Below are positions 25,917-34,743 of a DNA stretch of 64,000 nt, in pieces (position 1 is the stretch's first letter; every line of letters starts with the position of its first letter). Below the pieces are notes generated by a model, which searched no databases, was not told the DNA's origin, and worked only from the letters and a program-made list of their open reading frames with translations. A program made the translations under genes and the position numbers. This stretch comes from RUG14515 sp045117995. GTDB lineage: Bacteria; Bacillota_I; Bacilli_A; RFN20; CAG-826. The stretch spans positions 248,001 to 312,000 of the forward strand of contig JBGUOH010000009.1 of assembly GCA_045117995.1 (NCBI GenBank), in the 5' to 3' direction.

Positions 25917-26940
25917 ATTTTTGTTCGTTATTGAATAAGTGTTTGATATTCACATAAGGGCCAAACAAGGTCACTATGTCACCCTTTTGAATAATTGTGT
26001 CTTTATCCGCAGAAATATATTCGTTGTCGCGCTTAATAATAACAATATTAATGGAATAGCGATCGGTTAAATGGCAATCTTTCATCTTAATACCATCTAA
26101 TTCCTTTGGAACTTCGTGCACTACGACTTCCATTAAGGTGTTTGCACCATAGTTATTAATTAATTGGATTTCATTTGAATTATCAATTACAACAGTATCG
26201 CTATTGCCCTTCTTATTAGCAACTGAATTCACAAACGCTTCGCGGATATCATTGATATGGCCATATGCGACGATAATGTCGCCTTTAACAAGCATTGTAT
26301 CCTTACTAATGGACACTCTTCTATTACCTCTTCTTAAAGATAAAAGAATAAGGGCATATTTCTTAGTTAACGCCATATCGTATAAAGATACTTCATTAGC
26401 GAAGTCTGGGAGCTTATTTAAGACCACTTCCACGATAGCGCTTTTGCCGTAATAATCTAAGACGGTAATGATATTGGATTCTCTTCTACCTTTAGAAGTA
26501 TTAATCGCAATGTTTTCTAATAACTTTTGGAATCTCTTATTAATTGGTGGAATTTTGAGGATTAAAACAAGAAGGAAGATACCTAAGGAAATATAGAAAA
26601 CGATGAAATACCATTCGGTATATGTTCTTCCCGATCTATCCGCGTTAATTGAGTTACCAATAGAAATTAGAACGTTAATGATTAAACCCATAATCACAAC
26701 AGAGAAGATGTGACCTGTATACATACATGTAACCGCGATTCTTCTTCGACGATCATCATTGGTAATAAGCTCACTTTCTTGAGTGGTAAAGCCTGACGCT
26801 GTAAACAAGGAAGCAACTTGGAATTTAATCTTATTAGTGGCTAAACCAGTTAACTTAAACGCAACGGAAAAGACTTCAATCATAAACATATAGATTGCAG
26901 CGACCGCTAGGATTAAGGAAATAGCTAACCAAATATTCAT
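25915..26940 (-). CDS. Membrane protein with two TrkA-C (RCK-C) domains
   Basis: A 341-residue protein. Three hydrophobic helices (about residues 3-24, 68-92, 108-130) with a conserved-looking loop SLFTASGFTTQESELIT between the first two, then two tandem TrkA-C-like domains (about 160-235 and 250-335), each with the strand-turn pattern DMALTKKYALILLSLRRGNR...GDIIVAYG and DCHLTDRYSINIVIIKRDNE...GDIVTLFG. TrkA-C domains bind small ligands such as c-di-AMP and gate cation transporters. The loop weakly recalls Trk/Ktr pore segments but one M1-P-M2 unit is too little for a channel; function is inferred only as ligand-regulated transport or sensing. TAGGT precedes the ATG. It follows a pseudouridine synthase gene by 13 nt. 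Confidence 0.7.
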   Translation of the reverse strand: MNIWLAISLILAVAAIYMFMIEVFSVAFKLTGLATNKIKFQVASLFTASGFTTQESELITNDDRRRRIAVTCMYTGHIFSVVIMGLIINVLISIGNSINADRSGRTYTEWYFIVFYISLGIFLLVLILKIPPINKRFQKLLENIAINTSKGRRESNIITVLDYYGKSAIVEVVLNKLPDFANEVSLYDMALTKKYALILLSLRRGNRRVSISKDTMLVKGDIIVAYGHINDIREAFVNSVANKKGNSDTVVIDNSNEIQLINNYGANTLMEVVVHEVPKELDGIKMKDCHLTDRYSINIVIIKRDNEYISADKDTIIQKGDIVTLFGPYVNIKHLFNNEQK

Positions 26941-26953
26941 ATATTTATTTTAC

Positions 26954-27886
26954 CTATTTATTTTCAAACAATGTGCCAAATTCTTTTGGCGTTGGAGCGG
27001 TAAACTTCATAAGCTTACCTGTGAATGGGTGGATAAAGTCTAATTCATAAGCATGTAAACCTAATCTTTTGATTGGATTCGCTGGTTCACCATACTTATC
27101 ATCACCAATGATGTGGTGACCTCTTTCACCTAAATGGACACGGATTTGGTTCTTTCTACCGGTATCAATATTGACATCAAGTAAGGAATACGTGCCATTG
27201 GTTTTCATCACTTTATAATGTGTAATAGCGAGTTGTCCATCCCCTGGTTTTTTAGAGGAATACATTAAGTTTTGACTGTTCTTTTTTAAGTAGGACTTAA
27301 TCGTGTCGCTGTTCTTTTCCATGACACCTTCCACAATGGCGTAGTAACCACGTTTTTTGACGATATCATTCCACTTCTCTTGTAAAGCTTGTTGAATCTT
27401 CACATTTTTAGCGATCATAAAGACACCAGATGTATCTTCGTCTAATCTATGGACCACAAAGACACGGTTATGTTTGTCTTTTTGTTGCACGTAGTCACTT
27501 AACATACGATACGCTGTGGAAGATTTTTCATTATCTGACGCTACTGAAAGTAGACCGCTTGGTTTATTAATGACGATGATGTCATCATCTTCATAGATAA
27601 TTGGTAATTTGCTTCTAGTTTTCTTTTTGATTGGAGAATTAGAAACAATAATTGTATCTTCTGGATATAACTTGAAGTTAAATTGAGAAACAGGCGCTCC
27701 ATCGATAGAAATACGATGGCTAGAAAGAAGAGATTTTACTGAGTTACGGGATTGGTTTTTAAAAGTTTCTAAAAGAAACTCTAAAAGTTCACATTCTTTT
27801 GTGACTTTATACTCTTTGATATTGTTGTAATTCTTCTTAATAGGAGCCTTTTGATGGGCTTTGTTTTTATTGCCTGGTTTTTTCAT
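26954..27886 (-). CDS. RluA family pseudouridine synthase with S4 domain
   Basis: A 310-residue RNA pseudouridine synthase. A basic N terminus precedes an S4-type RNA-binding region (LLEFLLETFKNQSRNSVKSLL), then the catalytic domain with GLLSVASD and the catalytic Asp in VVHRLDEDTSGVFMIAK, and TGRKNQIRVHLGERGHHIIGDDKYG. Target (23S rRNA or tRNA) cannot be told from sequence. TATAAT ends 6 nt before the ATG, so a leaderless message is likely. Confidence 0.9.
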   Translation of the reverse strand: MKKPGNKNKAHQKAPIKKNYNNIKEYKVTKECELLEFLLETFKNQSRNSVKSLLSSHRISIDGAPVSQFNFKLYPEDTIIVSNSPIKKKTRSKLPIIYEDDDIIVINKPSGLLSVASDNEKSSTAYRMLSDYVQQKDKHNRVFVVHRLDEDTSGVFMIAKNVKIQQALQEKWNDIVKKRGYYAIVEGVMEKNSDTIKSYLKKNSQNLMYSSKKPGDGQLAITHYKVMKTNGTYSLLDVNIDTGRKNQIRVHLGERGHHIIGDDKYGEPANPIKRLGLHAYELDFIHPFTGKLMKFTAPTPKEFGTLFENK

Positions 27887-27892
27887 ACCTAC

Positions 27893-27908
27893 ATTATATA
27901 CGCGTATA
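27893..27908 (-). promoter_or_regulatory. -10 box and overlapping palindrome before the RluA-type gene
   Basis: A perfect TATAAT at 27898-27893 is followed by 6 nt and ATG. Overlapping it, TATACGCGTATA (27897-27908) is a perfect 12-bp palindrome that could be an operator. The -35 region is poor and overlaps the DegV terminator. Confidence 0.55.
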
Positions 27909-27910
27909 AC

Positions 27911-27937
27911 AAAAAAGGCACCTAATTAAGGCGCCTT
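27911..27937 (-). terminator. Terminator after the DegV gene
   Basis: On the minus strand AAGGCGCCT, TAATT loop, AGGTGCCTT (one G-U pair) followed by a six-T run. Strong intrinsic terminator. Confidence 0.88.
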
Positions 27938-27954
27938 TATAAGTTAATTAATTT

Positions 27955-28848
27955 CTATTTAATGCCATCGCCTTCGTAGCGGGTCACTTCTGCACCGCGT
28001 AAGAAGGTAGCGATAATGCCTGGGCCACAGGATGTGCCAACGATTGGTCCAATTGGAATAATCTCACATTTAACTTTGAGTTCTTCTTCAATTCTTTGTT
28101 TGAGTGCTAAAGCACGATCCATGCAGTCGCCTTGACCGACATAAATAGCATCAGTATCTGGTGTCATAGCGTTCTTCGCGCCTTCAAAGATAGCGTTTAA
28201 AGAAGCTTTTGTACCTTTAACTTTTTCAATTGTTAAGTTGTTACCATCTCTAGCAGAAATGAAGATTGGTTTAACACCAATGATGTTGCCAAAGAAAGCA
28301 GCGGTGCCTTTAATACGACCAGACGCTCTTAAATAAGATAAGGTATCAACTGTCGCGAAGAAGTTATAGAAATAACGTCTTTCTAAAGCCCATTTTTCTA
28401 ATTCTTCAATAGAAGCGCCTTCTTGTTGCTTCTTAGCAGCATCCATTGCGAAGATACCTAACGCAAAACTAGCGGTTAATGTTTCAACACCAATCATCTT
28501 GCGTTCTGGGAATTCTTCTAATAATTGTTCTCTAGCGAGCATGAAGAGGTTCATAGAACCTGTTAGCTTGCAAGAACAGGCAAAGTAGATAATATCGATG
28601 CCTTTTTCAAAATATGGACGAACCTTATTCAAGACTTCTTCTAATGAAACTTGAGTTGTTTTAACTTTCTTTCCTTGTTTGAGCCAACCATAGAATTCTT
28701 CTGTGGAATAATCTTTCCAGTCGAGGTCAGCGTGGTATTCAACACCGTCAACCACTAAACCAAAGTAGAAGTATTCAATGCCAAATTTTTGTCTAAGTTC
28801 TGGTGTTAAATCAGAACTAGAATCGGTAAATATTTGATATTTAGCCAT
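27955..28848 (-). CDS. DegV family (FakB-like) fatty-acid-binding protein
   Basis: A 297-residue DegV/EDD-fold protein. IFTDSSSDLTPEL with the conserved Ser cluster, KTTQVSLEEV, CSCKLTGSMNLFMLA (family SSxLSGTY position) and IGPIVGTSCGPGIIATF match the family. DegV/FakB proteins carry a fatty acid to the kinase FakA; no fakA is in the window. A strong GGAGGGAG lies before the ATG. Transcribed alone between two terminators. Confidence 0.88.
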   Translation of the reverse strand: MAKYQIFTDSSSDLTPELRQKFGIEYFYFGLVVDGVEYHADLDWKDYSTEEFYGWLKQGKKVKTTQVSLEEVLNKVRPYFEKGIDIIYFACSCKLTGSMNLFMLAREQLLEEFPERKMIGVETLTASFALGIFAMDAAKKQQEGASIEELEKWALERRYFYNFFATVDTLSYLRASGRIKGTAAFFGNIIGVKPIFISARDGNNLTIEKVKGTKASLNAIFEGAKNAMTPDTDAIYVGQGDCMDRALALKQRIEEELKVKCEIIPIGPIVGTSCGPGIIATFLRGAEVTRYEGDGIK

Positions 28849-28881
28849 AAATCTCCCTCCGATAAGTGTATTTTTACAAAT

Positions 28882-28915
28882 AAAAAAGGTAATGACTAGT
28901 ATTAAGTGATTACCT
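28882..28915 (-). terminator. Terminator after the kinase/ATP-grasp/microprotein operon
   Basis: On the minus strand AGGTAAT, a 15-nt loop, ATTACCT, then six T residues. Good T run, rather long loop. Confidence 0.7.
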
Positions 28916-28930
28916 CATAATTACAAAAAG

Positions 28931-28944
28931 GTTACAGTTGTAAC
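28931..28944. promoter_or_regulatory. Inverted repeat GTTACA-GT-TGTAAC
   Basis: Six-base arms around a 2-nt centre. It contains TACAnnTGTA, the core of CopY/BlaI-type operators, but no such regulator or target is visible here and a terminator separates it from the DegV gene. It may only be part of the 3' UTR. Confidence 0.35.
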
Positions 28945-28953
28945 AGTTGCTAA

Positions 28954-29097
28954 TTAAGCACCATCGATGTTAGTGTCACAAATATTCCTGTGACTATCGC
29001 GCTTTCTTTCGTGTTCGCGTTCACGAAGCATGTCGATATCTTCACCAGTGAAGTATCTGCTTCTTCTTTTACGTCTTCTTGGTCTATATTCATCCAT
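28954..29097 (-). CDS. Arg-rich 47-residue microprotein
   Basis: An ORF opened by ATG at 29095-29097, one base after the ATP-grasp stop (TAATATG, the same junction as secA-prfB), and closed by TAA at 28954. The product starts MDEYRPRRRKRRSRYFTGED and continues through a charged segment (LREREHERKRDS) to a C terminus with one Cys. About a quarter of residues are Arg, so it may bind nucleic acid or the upstream enzymes. The start of a terminator follows about 40 nt later, placing it last in the kinase/ATP-grasp operon. I recognise no family. SD is weak, so expression probably relies on coupling. Confidence 0.5.
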   Translation of the reverse strand: MDEYRPRRRKRRSRYFTGEDIDMLREREHERKRDSHRNICDTNIDGA

Positions 29098-29098
29098 A

Positions 29099-30295
29099 TT
29101 AGATACGTTGCTCCACGAAGTTTTGGTATTCTTTGACTTCCTCTAATGTTTTAAATATCGCCATAAAGAATCTATCGCCCATTGCCCCACTTAAAACATA
29201 TGGATAGTAACCATAGGCTGATAAACAGTTGTGGTATTTGCTTTGAATTTCTTGATCACTATGGAGATAGCTTACATTATTTCTTCTAGAACCACATGCA
29301 GCGTAATATTTTTCCATAGTTAAATCTTGTCTATTTTCGTTAAACATCATCACATCAGCGTAAATCTTATAACAGTTTACGGATTGTGAGAAATCAATTA
29401 AGTCTGGAGTATAGCCACCCGCTGGTCGCATATTGGTTTCAAGAGCGACAATATCACCAACATCACCAACATTTTTAGCAGGTGTTTTTAACCTAAAAAA
29501 CTCTAAATGAAAGAATCTTTTCTTCACGCCAAAAGCTTTGATAACTTTTTGGCCAATCTCTTTAAGATCTTCAGGTACTTCTTGAAGTGTGTAATAGAAT
29601 AAGTCCTTGCCTTCTCTCACTACATCCGCGACGGATGGAGGGAAGAAATTAGAGGCGCAAAAGACTACACGACTCTCGTTATCTGCTATTCCATCGAAGG
29701 AAATGATATCGCCATCTAAGAATTGTTCGCAGATATATGTAATCCATGATTCTTTAGTGTTAAAGAAGTTATCAACGTCTCTTTCATCTTTTATTTTATA
29801 GTCGCCAGCGGCACCCACGCCGATATCTGGTTTGATAAATACAGGATAACCTACCTTATCAATAAACTTCATTAATGATTCTCTATCGCTAACTAAGATG
29901 TAATCCGCCACTCTAGCGCCAGCTTCTTTGTAGTGTTTTTTCATTAATGATTTGTGTTGCCAGTATTGAAGTTCTTCTGGTCTTACACCATTTGGGATGT
30001 TGAAGATTTGTCTAAGTTCAGCGTCTCTTGATAACCAGAATTCATTGTTGCTTTCTAAGTAGTCAATTTGTCCGTATTTATTAGCGAAATATTCTACTGC
30101 TCTTTTTTCATTTTCAAAGTAGCCCATGTCATAGCAGCAGTAATATTCATCTAATGCTCTTTTGAGATCTTCTCTTAAATCATCGTATGGGCAATCACCA
30201 ATACCTAAAACACGGAAGCCATTTTGTTTTAAAGCTTCCGCAAATCTGTAGTAGGTTTCCGGGAAATGAGGTGATATTAAGATGAAGTTTTGCAT
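29099..30295 (-). CDS. ATP-grasp domain carboxylate-amine ligase-like protein
   Basis: A 398-residue protein. A Rossmann-like pre-ATP-grasp domain (about 1-110: ILISPHFPETYYRFAEALKQNG) is followed by the ATP-grasp domain, with ATP-binding Lys in GYPVFIKPDIGVGAAGDYKI, EQFLDGDIISFDGIAD, and the metal-binding Glu/Asn in HLEFFR and VALETNMRPAGGYTPDLID. Such enzymes form amide or ester bonds via acyl phosphate. Substrates are unknown. It begins 2 nt after the FGGY kinase gene and is followed immediately by the microprotein, so all three are probably one operon. Confidence 0.8.
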   Translation of the reverse strand: MQNFILISPHFPETYYRFAEALKQNGFRVLGIGDCPYDDLREDLKRALDEYYCCYDMGYFENEKRAVEYFANKYGQIDYLESNNEFWLSRDAELRQIFNIPNGVRPEELQYWQHKSLMKKHYKEAGARVADYILVSDRESLMKFIDKVGYPVFIKPDIGVGAAGDYKIKDERDVDNFFNTKESWITYICEQFLDGDIISFDGIADNESRVVFCASNFFPPSVADVVREGKDLFYYTLQEVPEDLKEIGQKVIKAFGVKKRFFHLEFFRLKTPAKNVGDVGDIVALETNMRPAGGYTPDLIDFSQSVNCYKIYADVMMFNENRQDLTMEKYYAACGSRRNNVSYLHSDQEIQSKYHNCLSAYGYYPYVLSGAMGDRFFMAIFKTLEEVKEYQNFVEQRI

Positions 30296-30297
30296 AA

Positions 30298-31848
30298 TTA
30301 GCGTTTAAATATTTTATTTATTGTTCTGTTTAAAGGATTCAATCTTGGATAAATCTTCAAATATACTTCCTTATAGATACGGTCGTATGCTTTGTGATTT
30401 TCTGGATTTGGTTTAAATACGTGTGAAACATTGGTCATGCGTTCACATGCTTCGTGCACGTCTTTGAATTCACCCACGGCTGCAAATGTCGCAATCGCTG
30501 CGCCTAATGAGGTGGATTCAATCGTTTGTACTCTACCAATTTCTAAACCAAAGATATCCGCTGTGATTTGGCAGATTTCATCTGATAAAGATCCACCACC
30601 AGAGATTCTTAAGGATTTAACTTTACGTTTTTGAGATTTTTCAATGCTTTCTAAACCTTCGCGTAAGGCGAATGCGATGCCTTCCACGATAGCGCGATAA
30701 ATGTGTTTGCGTGTATGAACACTAGAGAAACCTAATAAAGCACCTTTGGCTAAAGGTCTAGCAAGGCCTGGGCCCCAATATGGTTGCATGATTAAACCAT
30801 CTGAACCAACATTAACATCGTTAAGCCATTCATCAAGGATAGCTTCAATTGGGACTTCTTTTTCTTTAGCTTCTTTTTCAAGTTCTAATGCAAATTCACT
30901 AGCGAACCATCTGAGCATCCAGTACCCACGATATATTTGCACGTCCATGTTATATAAGCCTGGGACCGCAGCAGCGTAGGCAGGTAAGAATGGTTCTGGT
31001 TCATGGTATTTTGGGTTACTAACTTCAATTGTGCACGCTGTGCCATATGAGAGCGCGCCAATGTCAGGTGTAAGACAACCTAGGCCAATTGTTTCACAGC
31101 CCTTGTCACTACCAGTGGCAATTAATCTAATGCCTTTTGGTAATCCGCATTCCTTAGCGATATCATCAGATAATCGACCAATAACTTCACCTGGTTTAAC
31201 AACGCGTGGAAGCATGCGTTGAGGGATACCGAAGATACGACCTTTCATCGCTCCTTCTTTATACCATTCGGATTTCTTGTAATTTAAAGGATAGTGACCA
31301 GTTAAGCCACCTGGTGAGTCGGCTAATTCACCGGTTAATTTGTAGTTAATATATGTGGAAATATTGACGTATTTCTTTGTCTTAGCCCATGTTTCAGGTT
31401 CGTTTTCTTTAATCCAGTGCGCCATTGTGCGGGTGCGGTTCATGTCGACTGTGTCCATCATGCCCACGAGTTTGAACGCGAATTTGTGCATCGCAGGAAG
31501 TTTTTCTCTAGCTTCCGCAAGACGTTGATCCATCCAAAGAATGACTGGTCTAAGTGGTTGATTGTTTTCGTCCAATAAGACAGCGGAGTCTCTAAATGTG
31601 GTGACAGTCATCGCCACGATATCGCCTAAGTTTTCTAAACTTTCTTTGCTTAATTTCTTAAGACATTCCACTAAGTTGTCCCAGTAAAAGTTTGCGAATT
31701 GTTCGGCGTAGCCTTTTTTAAGTGCGAATGAGACAGGTTTATAAGCTTTTTTTGATAGATATACTATTTCGCCAGATTTGTTAATTAAAGCGGTTCTAAC
31801 AGATTGTGTTCCAAAATCTAGCGTAAGTACTAATGGGTTGGTATTCAT
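30298..31848 (-). CDS. FGGY family carbohydrate kinase
   Basis: A 516-residue sugar or polyol kinase with the two actin-like domains of the FGGY family. LTLDFGTQSVRTALI (phosphate 1), the TVTTFRDSAVLLDENNQPLRPVILWMDQR segment, TGSDKGCETIGLGC and SLRISGGGSLSDEICQITADIFG (adenosine region) are present. Closest in pattern to xylulokinase-like members; substrate cannot be assigned. Start at 31848 has GGGAG upstream; an earlier in-frame start at 31875 lacks one. First gene of a probable three-gene operon, divergent from ppdK. Confidence 0.85.
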   Translation of the reverse strand: MNTNPLVLTLDFGTQSVRTALINKSGEIVYLSKKAYKPVSFALKKGYAEQFANFYWDNLVECLKKLSKESLENLGDIVAMTVTTFRDSAVLLDENNQPLRPVILWMDQRLAEAREKLPAMHKFAFKLVGMMDTVDMNRTRTMAHWIKENEPETWAKTKKYVNISTYINYKLTGELADSPGGLTGHYPLNYKKSEWYKEGAMKGRIFGIPQRMLPRVVKPGEVIGRLSDDIAKECGLPKGIRLIATGSDKGCETIGLGCLTPDIGALSYGTACTIEVSNPKYHEPEPFLPAYAAAVPGLYNMDVQIYRGYWMLRWFASEFALELEKEAKEKEVPIEAILDEWLNDVNVGSDGLIMQPYWGPGLARPLAKGALLGFSSVHTRKHIYRAIVEGIAFALREGLESIEKSQKRKVKSLRISGGGSLSDEICQITADIFGLEIGRVQTIESTSLGAAIATFAAVGEFKDVHEACERMTNVSHVFKPNPENHKAYDRIYKEVYLKIYPRLNPLNRTINKIFKR

Positions 31849-31956
31849 AAATGATTTCTCCCTTATTTTACGCAAAAGTCCATTTCCCTTATAGTTTACA
31901 CGGAATTAGAGCAAGTGGCACTTTTTTTACAAAAAATATATGCACGATTACGTATG

Positions 31957-31991
31957 TGTGATAATATTTAAGCGCTGTGAGACTATCTCAC
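31957..31991 (+). promoter_or_regulatory. ppdK: ppdK promoter and 5'-terminal stem-loop
   Basis: An extended -10 TGT-GATAAT (31957-31965) predicts transcription from about 31972. Right after it GTGAG (31977-31981), ACTAT loop, CTCAC (31987-31991) would fold at the extreme 5' end of the mRNA, the position of known mRNA-stabilising hairpins. The -35 box is poor. AGGAGG follows at 32002-32007. Confidence 0.55.
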
Positions 31992-32013
31992 GAAGGCCTG
32001 CAGGAGGAATATT

Positions 32014-34647
32014 ATGGCAGAAAAGAAGTATGTATATCCTTTCGAAGAAGCCTATGGTTTAGGAAAAGAACTCTTAGGCGGTAAAGGTGCCGGTTTAGCG
32101 GAAATGAGCCACATTGGTGTCCCAGTTCCAGAAGGCTTCACAATCACAACTGAAGCTTGCACACTTTATTACGAAAGCGGTAAAGAAATTCCAGCATTTG
32201 TCGTCGATCAAATCTTCGATGCTATCAAAGGTATTGAAAAGAAGACCGGTAAGACATTTGGTGGCGATAAGAACCCATTATTAGTTTCTGTGCGTTCTGG
32301 CGCTAGAGTCAGTATGCCAGGTATGATGGATACAATCTTAAACTTAGGTTTAAACGAAACAACATGTGCTGCTATCGCTAAAGAAACAAACAACGAACGT
32401 TTCGCAATGGATAGCTATCGTCGTTTCATCTTAATGTTCACAAACATTGCCAAAGGTCACCCACGTGATGACATGGACAAGATGTTAGATGACTTAAAGA
32501 AGAAAAACGGTTACAAATTAGACACAGAAGTCACTGCTGAACAATTAAAAGAATTAGTGGCTAAATACAAAGAATATTACAAAAAGACATTTGGCGAAGA
32601 ATTCCCAACAGATCCAAAAGTTCAATTAATGGAAGCTGTCGCAGCCGTCTTCAGAAGCTGGGACAACCCAAGAGCGAACGTTTATCGTATGATGAACAAC
32701 ATCCCATATTCATGGGGCACTGCTGTTAACGTTCAATCCATGGCTTTTGGTAACAAGGGTGAAACATCCGGTACAGGTGTTGCGTTCTCACGTAACCCAG
32801 GTACAGGTGAAAAAGTCATCTCCGCTGAATACTTACCAAACGCTCAAGGTGAAGACGTTGTCGCGGGTATCCGTACACCTCTCCACATCGACGAATTAAA
32901 AGCTCGTATGCCAGAAGTTTACGAACAATTCGTCAAAACCATTAAATTAATGGAAAACCACTACCGTGATATGCAAGATATGGAATTCACCGTTGAAGAC
33001 GGTAAACTCTACTTCTTACAAACACGTAATGGTAAGAGAACCCCAGCCGCTGCTTTAAAGATTGCTTGCGATTTAGTGGACGAAGGTTTAATCGATGAAA
33101 AAGAAGCTGTCTTAAGAATCGATCCAGTCAGCTTTGATAAATTATTATTACCTGGCTTCGATAAAGACGATTTAGCCAAGAAGACACCAGTTGCCTCTGG
33201 TTTACCAGCTGGCCCAGGTGCAGGTACAGGTAAAATCGCTTTCACCGCTGAAGAAGCTGAAGCTCGTAAAAAAGCTGGTGAAAAAGTTATCTTAGTCAGA
33301 GCCGAAACATCTCCAGAAGATATCGTTGGTATGGTTGCCGCTCAAGGTATCCTTACAATGCGTGGTGGTATGACATCACACGCCGCTGTCGTTGCCCGTG
33401 GTATGGGTAAATGCTGCGTCTGTGGTTGCGCTGCCGCTGTTATCGATGAAGAAAAACGTACAGTCACCATTGGTGATAAGGTCTATACAGATCAAGACGT
33501 CTTATCCTTAGATGGTAGTACAGGTAAAGTTTACGAAGGCGAAATTAAGACAGTTGAACCAGACTTAACCGCTGGTTACTTCGGTCGTTTAATGGGTTGG
33601 GTTGATCAAAACCGTGCCCTCAAAGTCAGAACAAACGCTGATACACCAAGAGATGCTAAACAAGCTAAGATCTTCGGTGCTGAAGGTATTGGTCTCTGCC
33701 GTACTGAACACATGTTCTTCGCTAAAGACAGAATCTTCTCTATGAGAAAGATGATTCTTGCTGACAAAGTCGAAGACCGTGAAAAAGCTTTAGCGGAAAT
33801 CGAACCAATGCAACAAGCTGACTTCGAAGCTCTCTATGAAACAATGTTACCATTCAACGTTAACGTTCGTTTATTAGACCCACCACTACATGAATTCTTA
33901 CCACAAGAAGAAGAACTCATTAAAGAATTAGCTGACGCTCTCGGCTTAACAGTCGAAGATGTCAAAGATAGAATTGCTGAACTCCACGAAGCTAACCCAA
34001 TGATGGGTCACCGTGGTTGCCGTTTAGCGGTCACATATCCAGAAATTTGCAAAATGCAAACAACTGCTATCGTCAAAGCCGCTATCAACGTCAGCAAGAA
34101 GACAGGCAAAATGGTTCAACCAGAAATCATGGTGCCATTAGTACTCGAAGAAAAAGAATTAGCCTTCGTTAAGAAGATTATCTGCGATACCGCTGATAAA
34201 CTCATTAAAGATTCTGGCTTAGCAATGCAATATCACGTTGGTACAATGATCGAAATCCCACGTGCGGCATTACTCGCTGATGAAATCGCTAAAGACGCTG
34301 AATTCTTCAGTTTCGGTACAAACGACTTAACACAAATGACATTCGGCTTCTCTCGTGATGACGCCGGTAAATTCTTACCAGCTTATTACGAAACCAAGAT
34401 CTTTGAAGAAGATCCATTCAAGACCTTAGACCAAAACGGTGTTGGTAAACTTGTCCAATTAGCCGTCAAGTTAGGTCGTGGTACACGCCCAGATCTCCAC
34501 GTTGGTGTCTGTGGTGAAACCGGTGGTGACGCTAAATCTATCGAATTCTATCACAATGTCGGTTTGGACTATGTCTCCTGCTCTCCATTCCGTGTGCCAG
34601 TCGCTAGATTAGCCGCTGCTCAAGCCAATATCAAAAACCCAAGATAA
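32014..34647 (+). CDS. ppdK: Pyruvate, phosphate dikinase
   Basis: An 877-residue PPDK interconverting PEP + AMP + PPi with pyruvate + ATP + Pi. The N-terminal ATP-grasp domain begins YVYPFEEAYGLGKELLGGKGAGLAEM; the swivelling central domain carries the phosphohistidine in MRGGMTSHAAVVARGMGKCCV; the C-terminal PEP/pyruvate barrel contains EGIGLCRTEHMFF, the MGHRGCRL loop and the catalytic Cys in GVCGETGGD. AGGAGG is 6 nt before the ATG and codon choice is strongly biased, both signs of high expression. With pckA and the oxaloacetate decarboxylase of this window it forms the PEP-pyruvate-oxaloacetate node. Confidence 0.97.
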   Translation: MAEKKYVYPFEEAYGLGKELLGGKGAGLAEMSHIGVPVPEGFTITTEACTLYYESGKEIPAFVVDQIFDAIKGIEKKTGKTFGGDKNPLLVSVRSGARVSMPGMMDTILNLGLNETTCAAIAKETNNERFAMDSYRRFILMFTNIAKGHPRDDMDKMLDDLKKKNGYKLDTEVTAEQLKELVAKYKEYYKKTFGEEFPTDPKVQLMEAVAAVFRSWDNPRANVYRMMNNIPYSWGTAVNVQSMAFGNKGETSGTGVAFSRNPGTGEKVISAEYLPNAQGEDVVAGIRTPLHIDELKARMPEVYEQFVKTIKLMENHYRDMQDMEFTVEDGKLYFLQTRNGKRTPAAALKIACDLVDEGLIDEKEAVLRIDPVSFDKLLLPGFDKDDLAKKTPVASGLPAGPGAGTGKIAFTAEEAEARKKAGEKVILVRAETSPEDIVGMVAAQGILTMRGGMTSHAAVVARGMGKCCVCGCAAAVIDEEKRTVTIGDKVYTDQDVLSLDGSTGKVYEGEIKTVEPDLTAGYFGRLMGWVDQNRALKVRTNADTPRDAKQAKIFGAEGIGLCRTEHMFFAKDRIFSMRKMILADKVEDREKALAEIEPMQQADFEALYETMLPFNVNVRLLDPPLHEFLPQEEELIKELADALGLTVEDVKDRIAELHEANPMMGHRGCRLAVTYPEICKMQTTAIVKAAINVSKKTGKMVQPEIMVPLVLEEKELAFVKKIICDTADKLIKDSGLAMQYHVGTMIEIPRAALLADEIAKDAEFFSFGTNDLTQMTFGFSRDDAGKFLPAYYETKIFEEDPFKTLDQNGVGKLVQLAVKLGRGTRPDLHVGVCGETGGDAKSIEFYHNVGLDYVSCSPFRVPVARLAAAQANIKNPR

Positions 34648-34650
34648 TTA

Positions 34651-34670
34651 TTAAACTTGGATAAACAAAA
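34651..34670. repeat. Direct repeat copy 1 (TTAAACTTGGATAAA...)
   Basis: TTAAACTTGGATAAACAAAA just after the ppdK stop; a near-identical copy at 36474-36494 differs by one inserted A. The two flank the cysteine-peptidase cassette. Confidence 0.6.
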
Positions 34671-34697
34671 ATCGCTCTCGATTGAGGGCGATTTTTT
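34670..34697 (+). terminator. Terminator after ppdK (bidirectional)
   Basis: AATCGCTCTC, GATT loop, GAGGGCGATT (one G-U pair) followed by six T residues; the minus strand also ends in five T residues and can stop the convergent membrane-protein gene. Confidence 0.88.
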
Positions 34698-34743
34698 ATG
34701 ATGGCATACACCACTTATCATTCAAATGTGCCGTAGCTTGGTT

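Noticed and set aside
28931..28944. CopY/BlaI operator controlling the DegV gene
   Set aside because: The core TACAnnTGTA fits, but a terminator lies between it and the gene, and no matching regulator or metal/beta-lactam gene is present; kept only as a low-confidence inverted repeat.
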